Shown in pieces: positions 8,297-18,279 of a stretch of DNA of 25,086 bases (within the stretch, counting starts at the first letter, position 1; each line of letters opens with the position of its first letter). The DNA comes from Silene noctiflora. Lineage: Eukaryota; Streptophyta; Magnoliopsida; Caryophyllales; Caryophyllaceae. The notes under the pieces were generated by a model. That model had not been told where the DNA came from, made no database searches, and saw nothing but the letters and a program-made list of their open reading frames with translations. The stretch spans positions 115,567-140,652 of the forward strand of contig VHZZ01000996.1 of the NCBI GenBank assembly GCA_009801015.1, written 5' to 3'. Position numbers and translations under genes: made by a program.

Positions 8297-9403
8297 GTCA
8301 GTTTTTTTTATTTTTTGTTTTCTTTATTAATACTTATGATTTTGTATGAAACTCCGATCTATCTGGCTGTTAGAATAGAAAATGTCGGAATTTTTTAATT
8401 TTTATTTTTATTTTTTCTTACACACCAAATCTTTTTTTTCATTGGTCTATGAGTAGAATTTGTTATTAGGTGGTAAGAGTGCTCACCTAATTATTTTACT
8501 ACTTCATTGGTTAATTCAGTTAGTATTATGTAAGACGGTTTTACACGATATTTGTGTAAACCCGTTTATAAGGCCGCTTTACACGTGAATTTGTATACAC
8601 AAATCTTGATTTCTCTAAAACGTAGATTCTTTGTTAACGTAATCTAATTTGGTTGCGGGTTACATAATTCAAGGAAGTTGAATGAAAATTGAAGCACAAG
8701 TAATAATAAATAAATAAATAAATAAATAGATAAATAGTGCCCGACTTGAATGAAAATTTGCGATAATTTAGAGACGTGGAAATGAGATTTTTTTTAAAAT
8801 TCATGATTAAATTATGACCCTATTTAATTTCGGTCCCATTCCTTTCATTTCAACTTTAGTATGATTAATTAATGATAATTTAGAATTAGGTAGAATTATC
8901 ATTGCTAGAATATAAAATCGATCTTGGGCTGCAACCATCGGAAACTTGTGGCTGAGATGGTTTCTTGACAATTATTATTTTACCTAATACGGAGTAATAT
9001 AATGTTTTGTGTCTTACTGATCTATAATTGAGAATGCCCGGCCGTTTATCTCTTTGTTATCGACTATGGATACCCCGGTTTTAAATAATGATTTGAAATC
9101 TATAATTGAGAATTGAGATTAGGCTTTAAGATAAATTATTGGTATTTTGGTCTAACTTTTAGTGGATTAAAAACAAAGATAATGTTGTTATAATATAAAC
9201 TTTATTGGTTTATTTTATTTTAATCTACCTTTCACCTGCAAAGAGCTCATTTAATTCCTGACCTTACTTATTGGAGTTTGAATTTATGCTTTAAAAAAGA
9301 CAAACAAATGTTTCTTTATGATCTGTTAGTATATTGTTTCAGCATCTTTGAATGATACCCTTGGCTTGAATCCTTGGTGTTTATCAATTTATGTCAATTT
9401 CCC

Positions 9404-9523
9404 CGACAAGTCTTGCTTGTGACGGTCATAAGCTTATGGCATCTTACAAGTCACAACCCCTTTTCCTTATTAACATAATTTAAATCGGCTGTGACTTGTG
9501 ACCGTCACGAGTAAGAATTTGTG
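9404..9523. mobile_element. MITE, CTTGTGACGGTCA family
   Basis: Inverted termini: GACAAGTCTTGCTTGTGACGG at the left matches the reverse of the right end, whose outer edge reads GAATTTGTG. About 120 bases, no coding capacity, inside the leader intron of the MEI2-like gene. Confidence 0.6.
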
Positions 9524-9614
9524 CATTTTTCCACCATAAATATGCCATTATATTGCTTGTATATCTTCTGTTAACTGAAAAGTTAGATTATCTGTGTCCT
9601 ATTTTATCGGTTTG

Positions 9615-9745
9615 TTCAGTATGTCTTGTCTAAGACGTCTAATTTAAGACCTCTTACAACCCTCTTTTATTGTTTAATTCGGTTGTGAGTAGGTAGTGTG
9701 TGAGTGCCATCTTAACTTAAAGACGGTCTTAATCAAGAATTTGTT
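9615..9745. mobile_element. MITE, TAAGACGGTCTTA family
   Basis: The left end TCTTGTCTAAGACGTCTAAT.TAAGA is an approximate inverted match to the right end (CATCTTAACTTAAAGACGGTC then TTAATCAAGAATTTGTTG). About 130 bases; the ends are degenerate, so the boundaries are approximate. Confidence 0.5.
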
Positions 9746-10102
9746 GGTTTTGAATGTCTGTGTTGGTTTGCTATATTTTGGGTAGCTTTGCTGTAAAGAG
9801 GTTTAGATAGCGTCCTAGTTGAATTGTCAGGCATTTATGAGTGTAATTTTGGAATCTGTCTTATCATTATTAATGTCGGAATTAAATGATTGGTTGAAGT
9901 GGGTCAGAAATTGTTTAAGGATATCATTATTTCATTCTTAACTGAAATCATTGAGAAATTAAAGTTCGGAGGCGTACATTTCACCGCTGTCAGGTTTCCA
10001 TTAAGTCGGGTAGTTAAGATACTAGGAAGTTAAAATGGTAACATTGTGGTCTGATTGCTAGGAAATTTCACATCTTTGTGTAGGAAGAGATAAAAGGTTG
10101 AT

Positions 10103-13100
10103 ATGGTTGGAGAAGACGGATATGCAGGAGTGTATAGGATGCAGTTGAGATCCGTGAATCAGAGTAAAACAATGCACCCCGATGTGTATTTTGATTCAAC
10201 ACGCTACGTAGCCGACAACAGACATGTTGCTGGTGTCGTTGCAGCTCAAAACGAGAGTAGCCTCTTCTCAAGTTCGCTCTCTGATCTTGTTCAGCATAAA
10301 TGTAAGCTCCTTAGCTATTTTGCTAGTTCTGTTACTTCGACTTTTCATTTTTGGACCACACCCGTATCCCACACGACATACAAGGACACAGGTATAGAAT
10401 CCATATCCGACCATTGCTTCACCAACACTTCTTGTAAGGAGTAAAAATGGGAGGCTCGCACAGCAGCAGTAGTGGAAGATATTGTCTATAAAACATTTAG
10501 TATGATGATTAATAAATTTAAGCCATTTATGCGAAACATCTGTAGGGAATTAAACTCTAAAAATTTCATATACGTGAATATATTCTGTTTTAGAAACATG
10601 TCCCTACACCAGTATATTTATTTTAGCCTTTTAGGACATGGTTCCCGTGTCTAAAATGTGTAGCCATGCTGAGTCCAACGCTTATTTGGTTTTGTGCCTG
10701 ACATTTTTAACAGAATCCGAGTTAACATAGTTTAGCTTTTTTTTTTCTTGAATCAACGTAGTTTAGCTATTATGCAAGTCTCTGCTCATTATATGATGAC
10801 TTACTATGCGTACTGCTGAGTTGCTGATAATGGTGGTGGTGTTTGCATTTTGCAGTGAGGCTGTCGTCAAACAAGATTTTATCTCGACAATCTTCAGGTG
10901 TCACTCGACAAAATGGTGAGTTGGATCCTTTTAAATCACCAGAAGAAAGCGAAGGGCAGACTATTAACAGTCTTCTTCCTGATGAAGAAGAACTGTTTTC
11001 AGGAATTGCCGATGAGATGGGACATATGGGTCATGCTAATGCTGTCGATGATTTGGAAGATTTTGACCTGTTCATTGGAAGCGGGGGGATAGAATTAGAA
11101 GGAGATGATCATTTAAAGGCTGTCCCAAGAAATATAGGATATCCTCCGGGACTTCACCAAAGCATTCATGCCACACAGAGACTACCAAATGGTTCCAAGA
11201 TTGGCGATGCATCATCTTATGATAGCTCTCGTCTATACGACGGTTATTCATCACCTGTTAGAATGCCATCTGTCGGAAGTGAATTTGGTCATTTTGAAGC
11301 AAGCCACCCTTTTCCAAGGGGCATGTCAAATGTCCATCCTCATTCTCCCCAAGTACCATTACATAATGTTGTTAATGTCCTTCCTCAGCGCACTTATGAC
11401 AATTTTTCTGGGATAGCTGATGACATCCGTCCCAAAGTTTATGAAAAAGTCAACCTGGGCATGCCTCACCTGGGATTGAACGGCCATGGGATGGAACTAA
11501 ATGAAGGCGGTAAGCTGAAATTATATCTAGTTTGCTTCTGTTTCTGGCTGGATATGCACATTATATGTTCAAGTCTCCTTGATGTTAATGCAATTTAGGG
11601 TTCAATTCTTTTTTCCTGGGTTAATATTTTATTAACGGTTAAGCTACCCTGAGTACCCTCACATTGTGTCCTAACACTTATATTGCTCGATATGGGAGTG
11701 TGGAATTAACCGCGAAACAACATTTTCTACTGACAGATTCTGTTTTATTCTGGGAAACTGGTTGTAATTGAACAGCAAGTACTTAACTTTCTGCTACCTG
11801 GATGACTATTTTGAACTAAAATTTTCCAATTTTAGAGGAACTGATAAAATCCTTATAATCTATTGCTGCCCTCTGTTCACTTATACGGATTATCGTATTA
11901 TTTCATTGGAAAAAAAATCTTAGTTTGAAAATTCTTTAACGTGTTCTCTTGTACATTCTTTTTGCAGGTTTTGGATATTCTTCAAATGGAATTCACATAT
12001 CTCAGTCTACGGCTGGCAAATCTAACTCATACCAACACCATCATTTAAGATCTTTACTTATACCAAACTCCCGTGCATATTTGAATAATAGCCCTGCACA
12101 TCACATCGGAAAACTCCCGGGGTCACCAGGAGCTCAACATCTTATGATGAACATTAGTTCACCAACGCATCACCAACTTCAGGTTGGTTCTGCCCCAGTC
12201 ATGAAAGCTTCACTTTGGGAAAGGCAGCGAATGTACAGTGGAGAGTCACATGAAGCTTCTGCTTACCAGATGGGTGGTATCAGAAGCTTAGGTATTCCTG
12301 GGTTCTCACCATCGCATCCCCCAGAAATATCTTCTTATGGTAGCTTTTCCCATATCACCGACGCGTGCAAAAATGGCGGATTACTTTCATCCCAGCAAAA
12401 GGGTCGCATGTTTCATGAGAGGAATTCCATGAATTCACTGCCGACCTCTTTTGGTTCTCCTAGTGAACGTTCTAGAAGTCGCAGGAATGAAACCAATCTG
12501 AGTCATTCTGATAGGAAGCATTACATGCTTAACATGGATCGTATCTTGCGAGGCGATGACAGGCGAACAACCCTGATGATCAAGAATATCCCTAATAAGT
12601 ATGTGAATTGATTAATAATGTAGTTTGATGGTTATTGAATTTTTGAAGTACTCCATTCACTTCCTCTAATAAACATCATTTCACTTCTTTTTTGTTTATG
12701 TGAGGCAAGAAAAATCAAATAAACCTTCTTCATAGAAATAGAGGGAGAATTACCTAACATCGCAGATCAACTTGACATGGTATCATGTTGAATACCTTGC
12801 TACTTACTACCTGATTATGTTTTCTTATTCCATAATCCATATTTTGACGAGCATAGTTCCCTTGGTTGGTTTGCTTCTTTAGCCGTTTGAGAAACGTCAA
12901 TTTCTGTTATGGGATTTATTTACATGTTTTGACGTAATGCAGATATACTTCCAAGATGCTTCTGGCGACAATTGACGAACAGCATCGAGGACAATATGAT
13001 TTTGTATATCTGCCAATTGATTTCAAGGTACATTTATATTTAAAACATTACTGTAATTGTTCTTCTCTAACTATTGTTCTTTTCTAATTTCCTTCTACAA

Positions 13101-14056
13101 GTGGCTTTCTAATTGTTCTTCTCTTTCTGTGTAAATCGGCAGAATAAATGTAACATGGGCTACGCGTTCATCAATATGATTGATCCTATCCAGATTGTTG
13201 GATTTCATCAGGTCTGTTAAGGAGGACTTGTTATTATCTAACCTCTCTTTATTAAGAACTACTTTCTAAACAGCGAAATTATTTTCTGCAGACATTTGAG
13301 GGTAGAAAATGGGAGAAGTTCAATAGTGAAAAGGTTGCCACACTTGCTTATGCTCGCATTCAAGGAAAGGGAGCCCTAATTTCACATTTCCAGAATTCGA
13401 GCCTCATGAATGAAGATAAGCGATGCCGCCCCATTCTATTTCACACCGATGGTCCAAATGCCGGTGATCAGGTTTGATAACATGAATTGACTATTTTCAT
13501 GCTTAGACTCATATTAACCTTCCACCCAGCCTTTCAGATCCTTTGTTTAAGATAAACGTTTCCGTCCCATTCTATTTCACCAGCGTCGAGAGTTGGCCGA
13601 CACTTTGTTTGGATTTAGTGGTTTTGGGGGGGAATAAAATAGTATCTGTTGTTTGGATAGTAAGTTGGAATACCTTATGGTCTCTTCTCCCCCCGCCCTC
13701 TCCTCCCCTCTTGCCTCCTATTAATCGTATCCGAACAAATCCTTTATATCAAATTACTTCAGTTAAGAGCATGAATTACGGATAATATAATTAAGAACCA
13801 CTTATTTTTTAGCCCACTCTGGAAAGGAATACGTTATAAACTTCTTTGTTTCCTCGTCATCCTTGATATTTCTTCTGTTTTGTTGGATATAAGTTCGGAA
13901 ATTGAGATATCGCTTGTGGGTCGATCATGTTGGTTATGATAAACTCAGCTGCAAGATTTTTTTTTTTTTCCATTACAGGAGCCATTTCCCCTGGGTACCA
14001 GTTTCCGGACAAAGTCAGGCAGGCATCCAGTGGGTGGGAGCGAGGAGGATGAATAA
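10103..14056 (+). CDS. AML: MEI2-like (AML) RNA-binding protein lacking RRM1 and RRM2
   Basis: Seven coding exons by GT-AG signals and frame: 10103-10301, 10856-11509, 11968-12598, 12943-13027, 13143-13211, 13292-13471, 13979-14056; 631 residues. The ATG at 10103 follows an in-frame TAA at 10091. Residues 51-62 (ESSLFSSSLSDL), then LRLS and NSLLPDEEELFSGIADEMG (~105-121), are N-terminal AML signatures. Residues ~485-606 are the C-terminal Mei2 RRM3, with TLMIKNIPNKY, KMLLATIDEQH.G.YDF.YLPIDFK, NKCNMGYAFINM, KWEKFNSEKVA.LAYARIQGK and HFQNSSLMNEDKRCRPILF. The tail EPFPLGT is also typical. Family proteins bind RNA and act in meiosis and vegetative meristem growth, and RRM3 is the domain conserved with fission yeast Mei2. 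Oddly, no RRM1/RRM2 sequence lies between exon 2 (ends MELNEG) and exon 3 (starts FGYSSNG); the 458-bp intron there contains no RNP motif. Family proteins usually have about 750-980 residues and three RRMs. Confidence 0.88.
13600..13757. mobile_element. Possible degenerate MITE in the last intron of the MEI2-like gene
   Basis: TTTGTTTGGAT near 13605 and ATCCGAACAAA near 13728 form an inverted pair resembling Tourist-type ends. C-tract and G-tract sequence lies between them. No target duplication was seen. Confidence 0.3.
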
Positions 14057-14563
14057 AGATTTAGGAGCATTAACGAGCCAGCGAATGTTAGAGAATGCTT
14101 TTAAGATTCTTTCCCCTTGTGGCTCTTGATTCTAACTACCTGACCTCTAAAAGAAATTAGAGACTATTGGTAGAAGAGTATATGTCGTTTACTTTTCGGT
14201 TTTGAATCGAAGTAGTCCTTTTCTTTTCTAGAGTATTTTGANGAAGCACCTTCCCAAGTTTCGGGAACCAGAATTTTGAACTAATCGAAAGTAACTAGGC
14301 CATTTTTGAGAATGCTGTAAATTTTTCATTTTGGGCATTGGTTTACAAGTAGAGTCGGGGGCTCGGGGGCGGGGCCGGGGCCATATATGTTTAGTCTTTG
14401 ATTGGAGACATCTCCATGACTCCATGGATTTGATCATGAATTTCTCAGCTAATGCTGTTTTGTACTTCTTGTTTGTTTGATTTCTGTCTATGCATCTTTT
14501 GTTCCCTTCCTCTTTTTCTGACTGCAGTAGTACAATAATTGCATATACTGACTGCATAGGAAT
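14057..14563 (+). other. 3' UTR and flank of the MEI2-like gene
   Basis: Follows the TAA at 14054-14056. It holds a GGGGC-rich patch at 14356-14380, one ambiguous base at 14242, and no recognisable gene. No strict AATAAA near the stop was identified. Confidence 0.4.
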
Positions 14564-14846
14564 TAGAGCTGGACTTGTGTGCGGGCCAGCTCAGCCCACT
14601 AACCAGGCCAACTTCTCCCCCAGCCCACCCAACCCGCTACCTCAACCGGGCCGGTCTCAGGCTCGGGCTCTCACAAATTCCCAGCCCACACCGCCCAACC
14701 TGCCTGGCCAGCTACCCTTGTTTACCAACTGGGCCGGTTTAGGGTCGCCAAATCTCCAGGCCAAGCCCGCAGTGTGGGTTTGGGCTCCTTAACCCCCAAC
14801 CCATCCCGGTCCACCCCGTGCTAAACAGGCCCACTGTCCAGCTCTA
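14564..14846. mobile_element. hAT-type MITE with GGCCC-rich interior, copy 2
   Basis: A 283-base element with perfect inverted ends TAGAGCTGGAC / GTCCAGCTCTA, flanked by a perfect 8-bp duplication ATAGGAAT at 14556-14563 and 14847-14854. The interior shares AACCGGGCCGG, AGTGTGGG..TGGGCTCC and TGCTAAAC with the copy at 7375-7650. The open frame at 14490-14792 only reflects this C-rich interior. Confidence 0.88.
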
Positions 14847-14854
14847 ATAGGAAT

Positions 14855-15170
14855 CATACCAATAGTATTTCTAGTGAGATAATGGACGGAAACGTGGAAT
14901 TGATTACATTCACATGATTTCAATTGTAGAAATCATAATGTTATAATTCGATTCCAAATCAAATTTCAAAATTGTTTGGGGATCATGTAAAATTCGATTT
15001 CGATTTTCAATTTCTCAATGTTGTTTGAGAAACTCATTGAATTCGAATATGAATTTGGTGGGATAGGTATGGGTCGAGGTCACGAATTATTTTAATTTAA
15101 ATTTTTCTTTTATTAGAAAAAGGGTATTGTAATAGAAAATAGTTTCAATTGTAAAAAGAATCATAAATTA
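14855..15170. other. Intergenic, nothing firm
   Basis: AT-rich sequence with repeated AATTCGATT/AAATCGAA words (14940-15040) that may be the remains of an old MITE. No ends or target duplication identified. Confidence 0.35.
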
Positions 15171-15521
15171 GAAATATAAAATCCCCAAAACTTTTCATTT
15201 TAGTCCACTCTTAACCTTTATTATTGAAACAATATCAAAGACTATAGAGATGAAAATACAAAATAGTGAAATGTAAGGAAATGGTTAAGAAATATAAAAT
15301 CCCGAAAACTTTTTATTTTAGTCCACTCTACCTTTATTATTGAAACAAATATCAAAGACTAGAGATGAAAATACAAAATAGTGAAATGTAAGGAAATGGT
15401 TAAGAAATATAAAATCCCGAAAAATTTTCATTTTAGTCCACTCTTAACCTTTATTATTGAAACAAATATCAAAGACTCCAGAGATGAAAATCAAAATAGT
15501 GAAATGTAAGGAAATGGTTAA
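15171..15521 (+). repeat. Three-copy ~118-bp tandem repeat (minisatellite)
   Basis: Units at 15171-15288, 15289-15403 and 15404-15521 each start GAAATATAAAATCCC and end AAGGAAATGGTTAA. The middle unit is 115 bases because of small deletions. The copies are about 95% alike by eye, which suggests recent duplication. No open frame of note. Confidence 0.92.
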
Positions 15522-15857
15522 GAAACTCGAATAAGGAAGTCGTAATGAAATTGTCCTGGAACAAGCTCAAATGAGTAGTGCTTTAGCTTGAAAGTTTTAC
15601 TAATATCAACAATGTATTTTCTTTTTTAAAAATGTATGTCAACAATATTCCACAACTAAACCTGCCTGAATTAGTTTAGTCATGATTACGTTGTACTCTT
15701 CAAGTGAAGGTACTCGTAAAAATAAAACAAATAAAAAACAAAAAAAGCTCTAATATGGTAAAGATTTTGAGAGAAATTGTCTCAAAATACACGTATTTAA
15801 TTCTTCCTTTTTCCTCCCTCCATATCCCTCAACCCTCTTATTTTGATATTTCACCCA

Positions 15858-16277
15858 AGAGCATACACATTGAAGAGTATGTACTCTTCCTCTTATTTTC
15901 TCTCTTTTCCACTATTTTTTTTGACAACTCACGCTCTCTCTCATCCAACTCATTTTCCACTATCTACATCCTCCTCCTACTCTTCTTCTAATTTTTTTTT
16001 CCACATCAAAGAGCATCCTCTCTACTTCCTCTTTCATATCTTAATTATTTTTTAATAAATGTTGATATGATAATTATATAAAATAAAACCACCTACAATA
16101 ATTCTATTGGGGAGTGGGCACAAGGGCCTAGGTTGTACTTCCTTTAAAAATAGAAGAAGTCTTCCTCTTCCTCCTTCAAAGAGGATGATAAAATTAGTCC
16201 CGCATTGAAGAGGATATCCTCTTAGAGGAAAAAAAAGTGTTAAGAGGATGCACCATCCTCTTCAATGTGGGTGCTCT
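15858..16277. mobile_element. MITE with AGAGCA..CACATTGAAGAG ends
   Basis: The left end AGAGCATACACATTGAAGAG is an inverted match to the right end CTCTTCAATGTGGGTGCTCT. The interior is CT-rich on the left and AG-rich on the right (repeated GAGGAT). About 420 bases. The TSD is unclear, and the open frames at 15704-16055 are composition artefacts. Confidence 0.65.
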
Positions 16278-16664
16278 AAGACTTTAATCAAGAACTACCT
16301 TGATAGAAGCAGGCCCAACTTTTAAAGCAATGCGGCCCATAGGCCCCCAAAGGGCCCACTAACCTACATTGCACCTTATTCATAAACGACAACACAAGTT
16401 CTCATTTAAGACTTAGATATCCGTCTTAAGTTTAAGACATATTAAATTAAATATGCCCATATGAGATAAATAAGATAAAGGCACAAAATACATTGAAAAA
16501 ACAAAACAAAATATTTGTCTCATAAGTTGAGCTCAATTAAAGTTAGCTTAGATAAATAAAGTTAAAGTGAGTTAAACTGAGCTGAAATTAAGCCAAAAAA
16601 GGATAAATCCTTATAAAGTGCCAAAGAGAATGTTTAGGTGAAACTAATTTTGCTTTAATCCATA
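16278..16664. other. Intergenic with a fragment of a TAAGACGG MITE
   Basis: Near 16393 the sequence CACAAGTTCTCATTTAAGAC begins like the MITEs at 7722 and 17866, followed by CCGTCTTAAGTTTAAGAC. The rest shows no recognisable feature. Confidence 0.35.
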
Positions 16665-16825
16665 ATTAACTATGACCATTTGTAATTCCTAAATTACCCT
16701 TTTCTAAATATTAACTATTTTGAAATTCAAAGTACATAGAAGGAAAACTAAAATAGTTAAACAGTTTACTTTTATAAGTTATACGGTTATAACTAAGTGA
16801 CACTCAATTTGAGTACCACCTAATA
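16665..16825 (+). mobile_element. Degenerate relative of the MULE-like element at 21622
   Basis: It shares, in order, the TTCCTAAA..TACCCTTT, TTTGAAATT..AA..T and CTCAATTTGAGTA.CACC blocks with the right part of 21622-22334, in the same orientation. Only part of the element is present. Confidence 0.45.
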
Positions 16826-16902
16826 TAATAATACCATCATATTTCCAAGATTAATTTACATCATCAAATCTTAAACTCAAAACGTAGTTATATACCTCAA
16901 GC

Positions 16903-17240
16903 TAGACCTGGCAAAATAGAGCCGGTCCAAATGACATGATTTGAATAAACTGACCTATACCCAACCTCACACCTGAACTTAACTCGGGCCAAATTAACTC
17001 GGGCTTATATGACCCGACCTGAATAAGTTGACCTGTACAACTGTACCCGAACTGAATAAGTTGACTTGTACGATTGTACCCGACCTTACACCTGAACTTA
17101 TCTCGAAATCGAATTAACCGGACCTCGTATAACTTGACTCGAATATTATCCCTAAGTAATTTGGTAATTAATAATAAATCAAAATAACCCGACCCAAATT
17201 CTTTCAAACCCAAAATAACCTACCCGAACCCGTTTAATCC
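16903..17240. mobile_element. Truncated hAT-like MITE with ACCCGA/ACCTGA array
   Basis: The left end TAGACCTGGCAAA is identical over 13 bases to the left end of the element at 23100. The interior is full of GACCCGA, CCTGAACTT and AATAAGTTGACCTGTAC units. The expected right end TTTGCCAGGTCTA is absent; a Tourist-like element starts six bases after the array fades. Confidence 0.65.
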
Positions 17241-17245
17241 ATTTA

Positions 17246-17609
17246 GGCTCTGTTTGGCAAGGCATTTCAGGTACATGATTTGGTAAAAATAGCTAATTTG
17301 ACCAAAATTTCAGGTACCTTATTTTTTTGCAAGTGTTTGACAATTAGCATTTCAGATTTTAGGTACCTGATTTGATTTGATTTTCTTTTTTTACCCCTTA
17401 AATCTATACTACTCGTACTAAATAATTATCATATCCTTTTACGTAATTTCAATAAAATCAGTTATCTTTTCAGTTAGTTTGCCAAACATTTTTTTATATA
17501 ATCAGCTATCTTATCAGTTTCTAATTTTCAGCTACCTTATCGGTTCCTAATCTTCAGCAACCTTTATCAGATTTCAGCTAACTTTTCAATAGTTTTGCCA
17601 AACAAAACC
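17246..17609. mobile_element. Tourist/PIF-Harbinger-like MITE
   Basis: A 364-base element with ends GGCTCTGTTTGGCAA and TTGCCAAACAAAACC in inverted orientation, flanked by TTA at 17243-17245 and 17610-17612. Interior repeats of ATTTCAGGTACCT and TTATCAG/TTTCAGCTA. The TTA duplication and the GG(N)3TGTTTGG terminus are typical of Tourist-like elements. Confidence 0.75.
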
Positions 17610-17612
17610 TTA

Positions 17613-18110
17613 TTAGATCTCCAAACTCCAATCTCTATGAATGGTGTGTACGTATGAAACTAGTATACCTCCCAAAACAAATTTAAAATGTCAAATATAC
17701 AATTGAATTTCGTAAAAAATCTGAGAACGTAGAAATAATGCAGCATGCCACCATTTCAAGTACTAATGTGGCGTGGACAACAAAGTCGTAAAGCTCAGTG
17801 TCTTACTGCCAACCGTCTAGGTCTACTCAACTCACCTCAACTCATCACTATACTACACTATACTGCACAAATTCTTATTTCAGACAACCACTTTTCGTTT
17901 AAAATTTCATTTCAGACAAACATATGTGACTATTTTATGGTTAAATGTAACTACAACGGTACAACCAGTGTAACAGTTTATGATAACTTATTTTTCAACA
18001 GTGACCACTTTTAAGTGTAAAATGGCTACAAAATCTCGTCTTATTCAATAATAGAAACGTTCACACCCTATTAGTCAATAAAGGTTGTTTTGCAATTTCT
18101 AACTTGTTCA
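17613..18110. other. Upstream region of the ERF gene
   Basis: Holds the terminal motif GCACAAATTCTTATTTCAGAC at 17866 (possible MITE end, with a second TTTCAGACAAACA nearby). The open frame at 17745-18014 is unrecognised. Confidence 0.35.
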
Positions 18111-18116
18111 GCAAAG

Positions 18117-18125
18117 AATATAAAC
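18117..18125 (+). promoter_or_regulatory. Probable TATA box of the ERF gene
   Basis: AATATAAAC lies about 160 bases upstream of the ATG, followed about 25-55 bases later by a CTT-repeat leader (18147-18177). Motif and spacing only. Confidence 0.45.
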
Positions 18126-18279
18126 CCTAATCATCTGATCGTGTTTGCTTCATCTTCTTCTTCTTCTTCTTCTTACCTCCTCCACTCATTTATATTTCCT
18201 TCATTTTCTTGTATTTTACTAATTAAATCTCATCAAATATTCCGTCGAGTTTGAGTCTGAGGCCGATCTAGAGTATTAG

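Larger units (their letters stand above)
8297..10083 (+). other. 5'-leader intron of the MEI2-like gene (proposed)
   Basis: It runs from the GT at 8297 to the acceptor TGTGTAG at 10083, 19 bases before the start codon. It is AT-rich and contains a TAAA microsatellite near 8707-8736, an inverted repeat with TAAGACGG at about 8528-8605, and two MITEs (about 9404-9523 and 9615-9745). The intron is inferred from splice motifs and from MEI2-like genes often having a leader intron. Confidence 0.5.

Noticed and set aside
10302..10855. Open frames in the second intron of the MEI2-like gene (10302-10444, 10472-10654)
   Set aside because: Donor TGTAAGC and acceptor TTTTGCAG restore the family motif HKLRLS across the junction; the intronic frames are shadows.
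14490..14792. Proline-rich open frame of 100 codons
   Set aside because: Same reason: the interior of the second hAT MITE.
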